From JAAYCI01 sp964370045 (lineage in GTDB: Bacteria > Bacillota > Clostridia > Oscillospirales > Ruminococcaceae), in contig CAYJGZ010000014.1 in NCBI GenBank assembly GCA_964370045.1, positions 7,075 through 71,074 on the forward strand: a DNA stretch of 64,000 nucleotides, read 5' to 3'. Below, in pieces: positions 42,620 to 51,196 of this stretch. Below the pieces are notes generated by a model. That model did not search any database, had not been told where the DNA came from, and saw nothing but the letters and a program-made list of their open reading frames with translations. Every line of letters starts with the position of its first letter. Positions within the stretch are counted from its first letter, which is position 1. The translations under genes and the position numbers were made by a program.

Positions 42620-44401
42620 ATGGAAAAGCAAAAGAAAAAATCGCTGCTCTCAAAGCTAAATGCCTTTGCGGGAAGGTATAAGCATCTCACCACTTTGGGG
42701 ATGGTTTTGTCGGGTGTGAGCGCAGTCATGACACTACTACCGATTATCTTTATATGGCGAGGTGTGAGTGAAATTATTTCGATTTATCCAAATATCACGC
42801 TCACTGATACCATTATTACAAACGCATGGCTGGCAGTTGGCACTGCTGTTGGGGCTATGATTGTATATTTAATAGCACTTATGTGCACGCATATAGCGGC
42901 ATACAGAATTGCTAAAAATATGCGAAAGACAGCGCTTAATCACATTATGAGCTTGCCTCTTGGGTTTTTTAATAGTGTAGGAAGCGGCAAACTTCGCAGG
43001 ATAATTAACGATAGCGCGGGGGCAACCGAAACATACCTTGCCCACCAACTGCCCGATTTAGTTGGTGCATACACAACACCGATTGTCGTGATTATAGTGT
43101 TGTTCGTGTTCGACTGGCGACTCGGACTCATCAGCCTCGCGCCTCTTGTATTAGCAGCAATCTCTATGATGTCGGGAATGGGAAAAGACCAGCCTGAGAG
43201 AATAAAACAGTATCAATCGGCACTTGAAAATATGAACAATGAAGCAACGGAATATGTGCGTGGTGTCCCCGTTGTAAAAACCTTTAATCAGTCGGTGTTT
43301 TCGTTCGAGCGCTTTCACGGCGTGATAAATTCTTACAGGAAATATGTTTCCCGGTACTCATACCGTATGAGAATGCCTATGACGATGTTTCAAGTGTTTC
43401 TTGCAAGTACCCCGATATTTTTAGTGTTGTCCTCCATTTTTATCATAAGCGGCCAAAGCGATATGACAAGTTTCTTTCTGAGCTTTTTCTTTTATCTCAT
43501 ATTTACACCGATTGCCTCGCTTATGCTGATGAAAATCATGTGGGTGATGCAACACTCAATGCTTGCAAATGATGCGGTAGAACGTATAGAAAATTTACTA
43601 AGTGAGAAACCGCTTGAAAAGCCGGCTGCACCAAAAGCTCCGAAAACAGCAGACATTACAATGGAAAACATCTCTTTTGCATACCCCAATGCGGACAAAA
43701 AAGCAGTGGATAATGTAAATATCAGCATTAAGCAAGGTCAAACTGTTGCGTTTGTCGGCCCATCGGGTGGGGGAAAAACCACACTTGCAACACTTATCCC
43801 TCGCTTTTGGGATGTGGACAGCGGCAGTGTGAAAATAGGCGATGTTGATGTGCGTGATATTGATAACACAGAGCTCATGAAAAATATATCCTTTGTCTTT
43901 CAAAATACAAATCTTTACAAAGCGAGTATTTTAGACAACCTGCGTGAGGGCAAGCCAAATGCCACAATAGCTGAAGTAAACAGGGCGCTCAAAGCCGCAA
44001 GGTGTGAGGATGTTATCGAAAAATTACCCAAAGGGCTTGATACGGTTTACGGAACAAAAGGCGTTTATCTTTCGGGTGGCGAGGCACAAAGAATTGCGCT
44101 TGCAAGAGCGATTCTCAGAGATGCTCCGATTATCCTGCTTGATGAGGCGACAGCTTTTGCAGACCCCGAAAACGAGCATCAAATCCAGCTTGCATTTAAT
44201 GAGCTGACAAGAGGCAAAACGGTCTTAATGATAGCACATAGGCTCTCAACAATTAAAAGCGCCGACTTGATTTATGTTATAGCGGATGGGAAAGTTGCAG
44301 AACAAGGCACGCATAATGAGCTTGTGGCGAAAGACGGATTGTATTGCTCCATGTGGAAGGAATACCAAAGCGCATTTATTTGGAATGGGGTGAGTGCATA
44401 A
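42620..44401 (+). CDS. ABC exporter half-transporter, subunit 1
   Basis: 593 aa with six membrane helices (about 20-310) fused to an ATPase domain (about 345-590). Walker A GPSGGGKTT, signature LSGGEAQR, Walker B IILLDEATAF followed by ADPENE, and H-loop IAHRLS. ADPENE after Walker B is typical of the YbtP/IrtA-like branch, whose members move siderophores, peptides or drugs. Its stop overlaps the next start (TAATG), so the two subunits should form a heterodimer. AAAGGAG upstream. Confidence 0.9.
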   Translation: MEKQKKKSLLSKLNAFAGRYKHLTTLGMVLSGVSAVMTLLPIIFIWRGVSEIISIYPNITLTDTIITNAWLAVGTAVGAMIVYLIALMCTHIAAYRIAKNMRKTALNHIMSLPLGFFNSVGSGKLRRIINDSAGATETYLAHQLPDLVGAYTTPIVVIIVLFVFDWRLGLISLAPLVLAAISMMSGMGKDQPERIKQYQSALENMNNEATEYVRGVPVVKTFNQSVFSFERFHGVINSYRKYVSRYSYRMRMPMTMFQVFLASTPIFLVLSSIFIISGQSDMTSFFLSFFFYLIFTPIASLMLMKIMWVMQHSMLANDAVERIENLLSEKPLEKPAAPKAPKTADITMENISFAYPNADKKAVDNVNISIKQGQTVAFVGPSGGGKTTLATLIPRFWDVDSGSVKIGDVDVRDIDNTELMKNISFVFQNTNLYKASILDNLREGKPNATIAEVNRALKAARCEDVIEKLPKGLDTVYGTKGVYLSGGEAQRIALARAILRDAPIILLDEATAFADPENEHQIQLAFNELTRGKTVLMIAHRLSTIKSADLIYVIADGKVAEQGTHNELVAKDGLYCSMWKEYQSAFIWNGVSA

Positions 44402-46146
44402 TGAAAAAGTATTTACAAAAAACTTTTGCTCTAACTGAACTTGGAGCAAGCGAACTACTAAAAGCAAGCATTATCACTGTGTTTATAAATATAGCTGTTA
44501 TGGCAGTGAGCGGTATTTCCTACTTTTTTATACAAGATACGCTTTTGCCGCTTTTGGAAGGCAACGCACCTGTCTATACAGTTTTGGCTTATGTGGGCTA
44601 TGCTGTTTTTATCCTGGTTTTACTGACCGTTCTTTACTATTTTCAATATAATTTCTGCTATATTTCAGCTTATGATGAAAGTGCAAATATGCGAATTTCT
44701 CTTGCGGAAAGGCTTCGCAAGCTACCACTTTCGTTCTTTGGTAAAAAGGATTTGTCCGACTTAACCTCAACTATTATGGGCGATGTGACGATGATGGAAA
44801 ACGCCTTTTCGCATTTTATTCCCGGATTTATCGGCTCAATCATCTCGACAATAATAATGGGCATCGGTATGTTTTTGTTCGACTGGCGGCTTGCGCTTTC
44901 GCTCACATGGGTAATACCCGTATCATTTTTTATGTGTGTCGCCAGCAAAAAACTGCAAGACTATTTCCTGCTGAAAACAAAGGCAATTCAGCTGACATAC
45001 CTTGATAAAATTCAAGAGTGCCTTGAAAATGTCAAGGATATTAAGGCGAACAACAGGGAAGATGCACATCTGGATATTATGGAAAGCCATTTTGACAACC
45101 ACGAAAAAGCGAGCATTAAAGCAGAGTTTGCCACAGGAACATTTGTAAGTATGTCGCAGATGATATTAAAGCTCGGAATCGCAACTACTATGATAGTCGG
45201 AGTTGCGCTTCTTGCAAGCGGTGAAGTTTCGCTCTTGACTTTTCTTGTGTTTTTGATGATAGCTTCAAGAATTTATGACCCACTTGCCGGGGCGCTCATA
45301 AATCTTGCGGGTATATTTATCTCGCTGAAAAGCGTTGAACGGATGAAAGAGTTTGAAAATACAAAGATTCAAACAGGCAAAGAAACTATGTCGCCGAACG
45401 GATATGACATTAGCTTTGATAATGTGCAGTTTTCCTATGATACAAGCGAGACAGTGCTGAATAGGGTGAGCTTTACAGCAAAGCAGGGTGAAGTTACTGC
45501 CCTTGTTGGCCCATCGGGTGGAGGGAAGAGCACAGCTATGAAACTTGCCGCAAGATTTTGGGATATAGAGAGCGGTAAAATCACCATAGGCGGTGAAGAT
45601 GTGAACAGCATTGAATCCGAAATACTGCTCAAAGAAATCTCAATCGTGTTCCAAGATGTGACGCTCTTTAATAATACTGTTATGGAAAATATCCGCATAG
45701 GCAGAAAAAACGCCACTGACGACGAAGTGGTTGAAGCTGCAAAAAATGCACAGTGCCACGAATTTATTATGTCTATGCCGGATGGCTATAACACCCTTAT
45801 CGGTGAAAACGGCTCTAAGCTTTCGGGTGGTGAGCGCCAAAGAATATCTATTGCAAGGGCACTGCTCAAAGATGCGCCTATTGTATTGCTTGATGAGGCG
45901 ACATCCTCGCTCGACATTCAAAATGAAAGTGCTGTTCAAAAGGCGGTTTCAAGGCTTACAAAGGATAAGACGGTTATAGTAATTGCCCACAAAATGAGGA
46001 CTATCGCGGGGGCGAATAAGATTGTATTGCTAAAAGAGGGCAAAGTGCGTGCCGAGGGTACGCACAGTGAACTGCTAAAAAAATCTGCCGACTATGAGAA
46101 TATGATAAAGCTTCAAACCGAGAGCATGAACTGGGTGTTGTCGTAA
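44401..46146 (+). CDS. ABC exporter half-transporter, subunit 2
   Basis: 581 aa, six helices plus ATPase domain: Walker A GPSGGGKST, signature LSGGERQR, Walker B IVLLDEATSSLD, H-loop IAHKMRT. Both ATP sites have the catalytic Glu after Walker B, so neither is obviously degenerate. ATG 44401 overlaps the stop of subunit 1. Substrate unknown. Confidence 0.9.
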   Translation: MKKYLQKTFALTELGASELLKASIITVFINIAVMAVSGISYFFIQDTLLPLLEGNAPVYTVLAYVGYAVFILVLLTVLYYFQYNFCYISAYDESANMRISLAERLRKLPLSFFGKKDLSDLTSTIMGDVTMMENAFSHFIPGFIGSIISTIIMGIGMFLFDWRLALSLTWVIPVSFFMCVASKKLQDYFLLKTKAIQLTYLDKIQECLENVKDIKANNREDAHLDIMESHFDNHEKASIKAEFATGTFVSMSQMILKLGIATTMIVGVALLASGEVSLLTFLVFLMIASRIYDPLAGALINLAGIFISLKSVERMKEFENTKIQTGKETMSPNGYDISFDNVQFSYDTSETVLNRVSFTAKQGEVTALVGPSGGGKSTAMKLAARFWDIESGKITIGGEDVNSIESEILLKEISIVFQDVTLFNNTVMENIRIGRKNATDDEVVEAAKNAQCHEFIMSMPDGYNTLIGENGSKLSGGERQRISIARALLKDAPIVLLDEATSSLDIQNESAVQKAVSRLTKDKTVIVIAHKMRTIAGANKIVLLKEGKVRAEGTHSELLKKSADYENMIKLQTESMNWVLS

Positions 46147-46175
46147 AATGGTTTGTTAAGAAGTAGTGAAAAAAT

Positions 46176-46288
46176 GGGTGTGGACAAACGTAGTGGTTTG
46201 TTTTTTGCCATATCCTCCCCCTATCGCAAGCGGGGGAGGATATGGCGTCACTTAACATATCCCAAATCACTTTTATGTGTCCGCACCC
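46176..46288 (+). repeat. dispersed palindromic element, copy G
   Basis: Start GGGTGTGGACAAACGTAGTG, central hairpin GCCATATCCTCCCCC/GGGGGAGGATATGGC with a larger TATCGCAAGC loop, end TTATGTGTCCGCACCC. Terminal repeats GGGTGTGGACA and TGTCCGCACCC match except one G-T-type pair. The short 3' spacer lacks part of the segment seen in the other copies. It lies inside the A+T-rich island. Confidence 0.88.
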
Positions 46289-46322
46289 GAAAAAGGCTAA
46301 TAGCTTGAAAGGAGATGTGAAA

Positions 46323-46928
46323 ATGGCAAACAATCAATTTTTGTCACAAGCTAAAAAGTTTTTAATAGAAGCATATGGCGAAGAAAAAGGAAAGTTAATT
46401 ATAAGCTCATCATTTGCAAGGTTTGAAGAAATTTGCAGAGAAAATGCGAATGAGCCAAAAGCCATGCACAGTCATACAAGAGCAAAAATATATCCTTGCA
46501 TCTCGGTGCTTGATGCACAGATAAAAAATGGGGTTGCAAGGGAGGATGCACTTGCCTTCAATTTTAAGTTTATTGAGTGGAGAAGCTACAAAGGGGCGAA
46601 GATTGTCTCAAAGCTTATGAAAATACCGGGAATTTACAAAAAAATGCCCGTCATGTTTGGAAATATGACAAAGAAAAAATTTGGTATTAAGCAAAATTTT
46701 GATGCGGTATTTCACGAAATATCAGCTAAAGAAATGCGCTTTGATATGACAAAATGCCCCTACTCGGAGCTGTGTGCAAAATACGGCTATCCCGAAATCA
46801 CAAAGGCCTTTTGCAGAGGTGACGACATAATTTATGGCAATATGCACCCGAAACTCGCTTGGGGAAGGACCAAAACCATAGGCGACGGCGATGAGTATTG
46901 CGATTTTAAGCTGACGGTAGTGAAATAA
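46323..46928 (+). CDS. L-2-amino-thiazoline-4-carboxylic acid hydrolase-family protein
   Basis: 201 aa with the C-terminal block FDMTKCPYSELCAKYG, then AFCRGDDIIYGNMHPKLAWGRTKTIGDGDEYCDF, the signature of the ATC hydrolase family with its conserved Cys and Asp residues. Family members include an ATC hydrolase of cysteine synthesis, but most are uncharacterised. AAAGGAG precedes ATG 46323; the earlier frame start lies inside repeat copy G. Confidence 0.85.
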   Translation: MANNQFLSQAKKFLIEAYGEEKGKLIISSSFARFEEICRENANEPKAMHSHTRAKIYPCISVLDAQIKNGVAREDALAFNFKFIEWRSYKGAKIVSKLMKIPGIYKKMPVMFGNMTKKKFGIKQNFDAVFHEISAKEMRFDMTKCPYSELCAKYGYPEITKAFCRGDDIIYGNMHPKLAWGRTKTIGDGDEYCDFKLTVVK

Positions 46929-46981
46929 ATCACCGCATTTGGACAATCCCCCCTAAATAGCAATATTGCAAAACCTATAGA

Positions 46982-47011
46982 CTTGTGCTATGCTTTCAGA
47001 GATGGATACAA
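46982..47011 (+). promoter_or_regulatory. putative promoter of the MATE gene
   Basis: TTGTGC and TACAAT separated by 18 bases. Transcription would leave a leader of about 150 bases before the MATE start. Confidence 0.4.
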
Positions 47012-47100
47012 TAGAAGCAAAGTGTGGAAATGTAGGCAGGTTGGTTTGTTCTTCGTGTTGAAAATCTTCAAAGATGTTAGAAACTGGCATGTTCTACAAT

Positions 47101-47145
47101 ATGACACCGAACCCAATGTGTTTTGGGTTCGGTGTTGACTTTTAA
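47101..47145 (+). CDS. possible 14-residue leader peptide overlapping a hairpin
   Basis: ATG at 47101, stop TAA at 47143, product MTPNPMCFGFGVDF. The frame lies across the perfect hairpin at 47102-47136. No clear ribosome site. It may be chance, but a short ORF on a terminator-like hairpin upstream of a drug-efflux gene is the usual layout of translation-sensing attenuators. Confidence 0.25.
   Translation: MTPNPMCFGFGVDF
47102..47136 (+). terminator. terminator-like hairpin in the MATE leader
   Basis: ACACCGAACCCAA pairs with TTGGGTTCGGTGT; TGACTTTT follows. It sits 29 bases before the MATE start codon and could be a conditional terminator (attenuator). Confidence 0.6.
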
Positions 47146-47164
47146 TCATCAAGGAGATGACTTC

Positions 47165-48589
47165 ATGAGGGAAAATAACAGCGATAAATTGGGCAGTATG
47201 AGTATACCGAAGCTTTTTGCTACGCTTGCACTGCCTGCAATAACAGCACAGCTTATCAATATTGTGTATACCATAGTGGACAGAATTTACATAGGCAGGC
47301 TGCCAAATAGTGAGCTTGCAATGTCTGCGCTTGCGATATCGCTTCCTGTTATCACCTTGATAACGGCGTTTAACATGCTTTTGGGAACGGGCGGTGCTCC
47401 GCTTGTGGCGATGCGCCTTGGGCGAAAGGACCGTGAGGGCGCAAATAAAATACTTACAAATGCTTTTGTGATGCTTACGGTAGTCGGAATACTTTTGACG
47501 GTGGCGTTGCTTATTTTTCAGCAGCCGCTGCTTTATCTTTTCGGTGCGGTGGATGAGAACATAGCCCTTGCAAAAGACTATGTGGGGATATACGCCTTGG
47601 GCACTCTTTTTGTGATGTATGCAGTGGGTATGAACCCGTATATCAGCACACAAGGGCGCGCTACGCTTGCTATGTCTACGGTGGCACTGGGTGCTGTGCT
47701 GAATATAATTCTCGACCCTATCTTCATATTTGTGTTTGACATGGGGGTGAAGGGAGCTGCGCTGGCGACAATAATCTCTCAGTTTGCCTCTGCTGTTTGC
47801 GTATTGATGTTTTTCTTTAAGGGTAAATCTGAAGTAAAAGTGAAAAAGAAATATATTATGCCGGACATGAAAATTGTGGCGGGGATTTTAGCGCTGGGCG
47901 TCTCTCCTTTTATAATGAGCGCCACAGAGGCATTTTTGCAAATATCTTTTAATAATCAGCTGAGCCTTTACGGGGGCACGCTTGCTGTAGGTTCTAAGGC
48001 AATATTGGCAAGCTTGCACCAAGTTTTGTTGCTCACAGCGATGGGCATGTCGCAGGGTGCACAGCCTATTTTGAGCTACAATTTTGGTGCGGGAAATTTT
48101 GAAAGAACACGCGCTGCCTTTAAGTTTTTACTTAGGTGTATGATGATATTTGCGGTTGCTTTTGTGGGATGTCTTCTCCTTTTCCCAAGCTTTTTTGCGG
48201 CGATGTTTACAAACGATGCGATGTCCATAGAGTTTACATCATGGGCAATACGGCCGTTTTTTATGGGCGGAATGTTCTTTGGAGTACAGCTTGCCTGTCA
48301 GCAGAGCTTTATTGCACTGGGGGAAGCAAAGAGCTCCGTTGCAATGGCGGTGTTTAGGAAACTTGTGCTTCTTATACCGATGATTTATCTACTGCCTACG
48401 CTTATAGGGGATAGCGCATTTGTCACAGCTATGGCGCAGCCGGTAGCGCACATGGTGTCGGATGCGGGCAGGGTGTTTGCGGTGCTTTTTTCGGAGAGCA
48501 TATCCGACATACTCGCCGCAACGCTCACGGGAATTATATTCTTTAGATTTTACAAGAAAAACCTGTGTGCACCAAAAAATAGTGTATAA
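47165..48589 (+). CDS. MATE-family multidrug efflux transporter
   Basis: 474-aa membrane protein with twelve helices in two MATE halves: PKLFATLALPAITAQLINIVYTIVDRIYIGRL at the start and LTAMGMSQGAQPILSYNFGAGNFERTRAAFKF in the middle. Likely Na+- or H+-coupled export of drugs or metabolites (NorM/DinF/MepA-like). AAGGAGATGA supports ATG 47165. Confidence 0.92.
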   Translation: MRENNSDKLGSMSIPKLFATLALPAITAQLINIVYTIVDRIYIGRLPNSELAMSALAISLPVITLITAFNMLLGTGGAPLVAMRLGRKDREGANKILTNAFVMLTVVGILLTVALLIFQQPLLYLFGAVDENIALAKDYVGIYALGTLFVMYAVGMNPYISTQGRATLAMSTVALGAVLNIILDPIFIFVFDMGVKGAALATIISQFASAVCVLMFFFKGKSEVKVKKKYIMPDMKIVAGILALGVSPFIMSATEAFLQISFNNQLSLYGGTLAVGSKAILASLHQVLLLTAMGMSQGAQPILSYNFGAGNFERTRAAFKFLLRCMMIFAVAFVGCLLLFPSFFAAMFTNDAMSIEFTSWAIRPFFMGGMFFGVQLACQQSFIALGEAKSSVAMAVFRKLVLLIPMIYLLPTLIGDSAFVTAMAQPVAHMVSDAGRVFAVLFSESISDILAATLTGIIFFRFYKKNLCAPKNSV

Positions 48590-48640
48590 TTAGTATTATA
48601 ATGTTGCAAAAGCCGGAACAAGTGAGCAGGGGAGGGGCAT

Positions 48641-49957
48641 GTGGAAAACTACAACAAGCTTGATGTCGCCGCAAAGCTATTTCCCTCGGTTACGGGAAGG
48701 AATAACTCATCCGTTTTTAGGATGTCTGTGCTTTTGACCGAGAAGGTTGACGCGCGGCTGTTACAGCTGTCGGTAAACATGATATACGAGAGATTTTCCC
48801 TGTTTTTCTTGAATCTGAGACGGGGTGTATTTTGGAACTATTTTGATAAAAACCACGTTCACTTTACGGTTGAAGAGGAGCGAAAATCGCCCTGCAGCAC
48901 CATAGTCTCTACCGAAAGCAAGGGCTATATAATAAAAATTCTCTATCATGCAAACAGAATATCCGTTGAGGCTTTTCACTCTATTGCGGACGGAAGCTCG
49001 GTGGCAGAGCTTTTGAAGTCGCTTGTGTACTATTACCTGTGCCTAAAGTATGGGGAGTTTGATGCACAAGGGAAGGTGCTCTTGTTTGATGAGGAGAGCA
49101 AAAATGATGAGGATAGCTTTGAAAAGCACTTTGGACGATTGAAAGGCAAAGCTAAAAAGTCTGAAAAAGTGAAAAAAACTCCGCAGCCCAAAGAGGAAAA
49201 TGCCTTTAGAATAAAAGGGAAGCCTTTTCGGCGAAAGGGATTAAGTGTCGTAAGTGCGGTGTTTTGTGCGGACGAGGTGAAAAAATATTGTAAAAGCAGT
49301 GGCTGTTCCATTACAGCGTTGCTGGCGGCAAATTTGATTATGGCAATATACGAGCGAAGCCAAAAAGCTTCAAGCGATAAAAGAGCCATAGTGGTGGCGG
49401 TGCCGGTGAATTTGCGCAAAATGTTTAGTTCGCAGACGCTGAAAAATTTTTTCGGTGTTGTAAATGTGGGCTGTAAGCTGGACGAAAGCGTAACATTTGA
49501 GCAGCTGCTTTTGTCTGTTTCGGAGCAGATGAAGAGCGCCTCCGACCAAAGCTATCTTGAGGAAATGTCACGAAAAAATGTTGAAATGTCGGGAAATCTT
49601 TTCTCTCGGCACACGCCACTTGTTCTGAAAAATATGGTGGTATCCATAGGGTTCAACTATATGGGCGAGCTGAAAAAAACCATGGCACTTTCAAATGTGG
49701 GTGTGGTGGGCTTTCCCGATGGAGCAAGGAAGTACATTCGCCACATGGAGTTTTTGCTGTACTCCACACCCAAAAGCCCGATAAACTGCTCTGTGTGTAC
49801 TTTTGGGGATAAAATGTGTATAAGCTTTACAAGCTCGGTGGTGTCTGTGGGGATTATAAAAGAATTTGTGACATCATTGTGCGAAAAAACGGACACAGAT
49901 GCGCAGGTGTATTCCAACATGTGGGGCGAAGAGTATGAACAGATGCAAAGAGTGTAA
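48641..49957 (+). CDS. condensation-domain-like acyltransferase
   Basis: 438 aa. The second half of the first domain has EAFHSIADGSS, the HxxxDG-type motif of BAHD/condensation and alcohol acyltransferase enzymes, then a long charged linker (about 150-195) and a second domain with VVAVPVNLRKMFSSQTLKNFFG, which matches the family's DFGWG-side fold. GTG start with GGAGG five bases upstream. It overlaps the next membrane-protein gene by 23 bases. Substrate unknown; an acyl transfer to a lipid or sugar is possible. Confidence 0.72.
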   Translation: MENYNKLDVAAKLFPSVTGRNNSSVFRMSVLLTEKVDARLLQLSVNMIYERFSLFFLNLRRGVFWNYFDKNHVHFTVEEERKSPCSTIVSTESKGYIIKILYHANRISVEAFHSIADGSSVAELLKSLVYYYLCLKYGEFDAQGKVLLFDEESKNDEDSFEKHFGRLKGKAKKSEKVKKTPQPKEENAFRIKGKPFRRKGLSVVSAVFCADEVKKYCKSSGCSITALLAANLIMAIYERSQKASSDKRAIVVAVPVNLRKMFSSQTLKNFFGVVNVGCKLDESVTFEQLLLSVSEQMKSASDQSYLEEMSRKNVEMSGNLFSRHTPLVLKNMVVSIGFNYMGELKKTMALSNVGVVGFPDGARKYIRHMEFLLYSTPKSPINCSVCTFGDKMCISFTSSVVSVGIIKEFVTSLCEKTDTDAQVYSNMWGEEYEQMQRV

Positions 49958-50576
49958 TGTGCAGGTGTACGAGAGTGAAAGAAGATGCCCCCTGTGCCAT
50001 GCGGACATGGGGCAGACAAAGCCCACTGAGGTGGTTTACCCCGAATACAGTGACATCATCACGCTGAGAAGCCCACTTAGAAATCTGCCGCTGTTTGTGA
50101 GCCTTACCTCAATCATAGTGTGTGTGCTGGTGAACTGGTACACATATGATGCGAGTGAAATACTTTGGGCCGGCATTGTGACGGCAGGTGTTTTGTACGG
50201 TTTTGCCATGTACAAGCTAACACGTACACGCAAAAAAAACCACGGCGCAAAGATGCTGTACAGCTACATCACAACAGGCCTTTTGCTACTGGCAATAAAC
50301 CTTTTTGTGGGTGGGTTTCTTTGGTCGGTGGATATAGTTTTGCCGGCGCTTAGCCTTGCGACAATAGTCTACCTCACAGTATGTGCACTGCGCAACAGGG
50401 AAAGGTTTTCGGAGTACTTCGGCTATATTATGGCGGTCACGCTAATAGGCATTGCGGCGCTGGTGGTGTGGGGAATATTTATTGGCGTTGCGGTGGGTGT
50501 TGTGATAGTGCTGGGGCTGTATTTGTTTGCGGACAAAGGGCTGAGAGAGGAAATAAGAAAGAGATTTCATAGATAG
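49935..50576 (+). CDS. zinc-ribbon membrane protein, DUF6320 type
   Basis: 213 aa: an N-terminal rubredoxin-like ribbon with two CxxC knuckles (CKEC and CPLC), then six hydrophobic helices (about 60-205). Its start lies inside the end of the acyltransferase-like gene, so the two are co-translated. Unknown function; the fixed pairing suggests a membrane partner of the acyltransferase. Confidence 0.65.
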   Translation: MNRCKECNVQVYESERRCPLCHADMGQTKPTEVVYPEYSDIITLRSPLRNLPLFVSLTSIIVCVLVNWYTYDASEILWAGIVTAGVLYGFAMYKLTRTRKKNHGAKMLYSYITTGLLLLAINLFVGGFLWSVDIVLPALSLATIVYLTVCALRNRERFSEYFGYIMAVTLIGIAALVVWGIFIGVAVGVVIVLGLYLFADKGLREEIRKRFHR

Positions 50577-50605
50577 GTAAATAAAAGCGTAAGTAAGCGT
50601 AAAAA

Positions 50606-50643
50606 AACAAAAGCCTTGCACAAAAAGTGCAGGCTTTTGTTTG
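50606..50643. terminator. bidirectional terminator
   Basis: CAAAAGCCTTGCAC pairs with GTGCAGGCTTTTG, with A and T runs on the two sides, between genes that converge. Confidence 0.88.
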
Positions 50644-50726
50644 GTAATGGATAAATGATGGTTGCTTAATTTGAAAAACAGCGCAAGATGTGATGTTTTT
50701 TTAAGTTGAGTGGCTATATGTACACT

Positions 50727-51044
50727 CTACAACATCTGCTTATACTGCAATCCCCACTCGGCCATTGCACGCAAAACAGGCTGTAAGCTTTTTCCAAGCT
50801 CTGTCAGTGAATACTCCACACGGGGCGGCACTTCAGCGTAAGCAACACGGCTCACAAGGCCGCACTCCTCCATCCTTCGCAGGTTTGAGGTAAGCACCTT
50901 TTGGGATATATCACCAATGGATTTTTTTAGCTCGCCAAAACGCTTTGTGCCGTCGCTAAGGTCACGAAGTATCAGAATTTTCCACTTATCACCAATTAAA
51001 TTCAGCGTGGTTTCCACAGGGCAGCGGGGAGTTTCTTCTCTCAT
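50727..51044 (-). CDS. HxlR-family transcriptional regulator
   Basis: 105-aa winged-helix protein: CPVETTLNLIGDKWKILILRDL, FGELKKSIGDISQKVLTSNLRRMEE and wing RVEYSLTELGKSL. A single Cys precedes the core, in the position used for redox sensing in some members. AAAGGAAT supports the start at 51044. Divergent from the amino-acid importer genes, with an inverted repeat between them (51071-51105). Confidence 0.9.
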   Translation of the reverse strand: MREETPRCPVETTLNLIGDKWKILILRDLSDGTKRFGELKKSIGDISQKVLTSNLRRMEECGLVSRVAYAEVPPRVEYSLTELGKSLQPVLRAMAEWGLQYKQML

Positions 51045-51070
51045 GAGTGCAATTCCTTTACTATAGTTTC

Positions 51071-51105
51071 TAAAGTATACCAGCACACTGTGAGGTACCT
51101 ACTTT
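51071..51105. promoter_or_regulatory. putative HxlR operator
   Basis: TAAAGTATACC and GGTACCTACTTTA form an imperfect inverted repeat between the HxlR gene and the ABC importer, close to a TATAAT box at 51124. Confidence 0.35.
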
Positions 51106-51196
51106 ACAAATGGTTGTTAAAAATATAATATTATATCATGTTGTTTTTGTCAATGACATATAGTTTGTGCTCGTCTCAAATAAGGAGGGATTGTTT

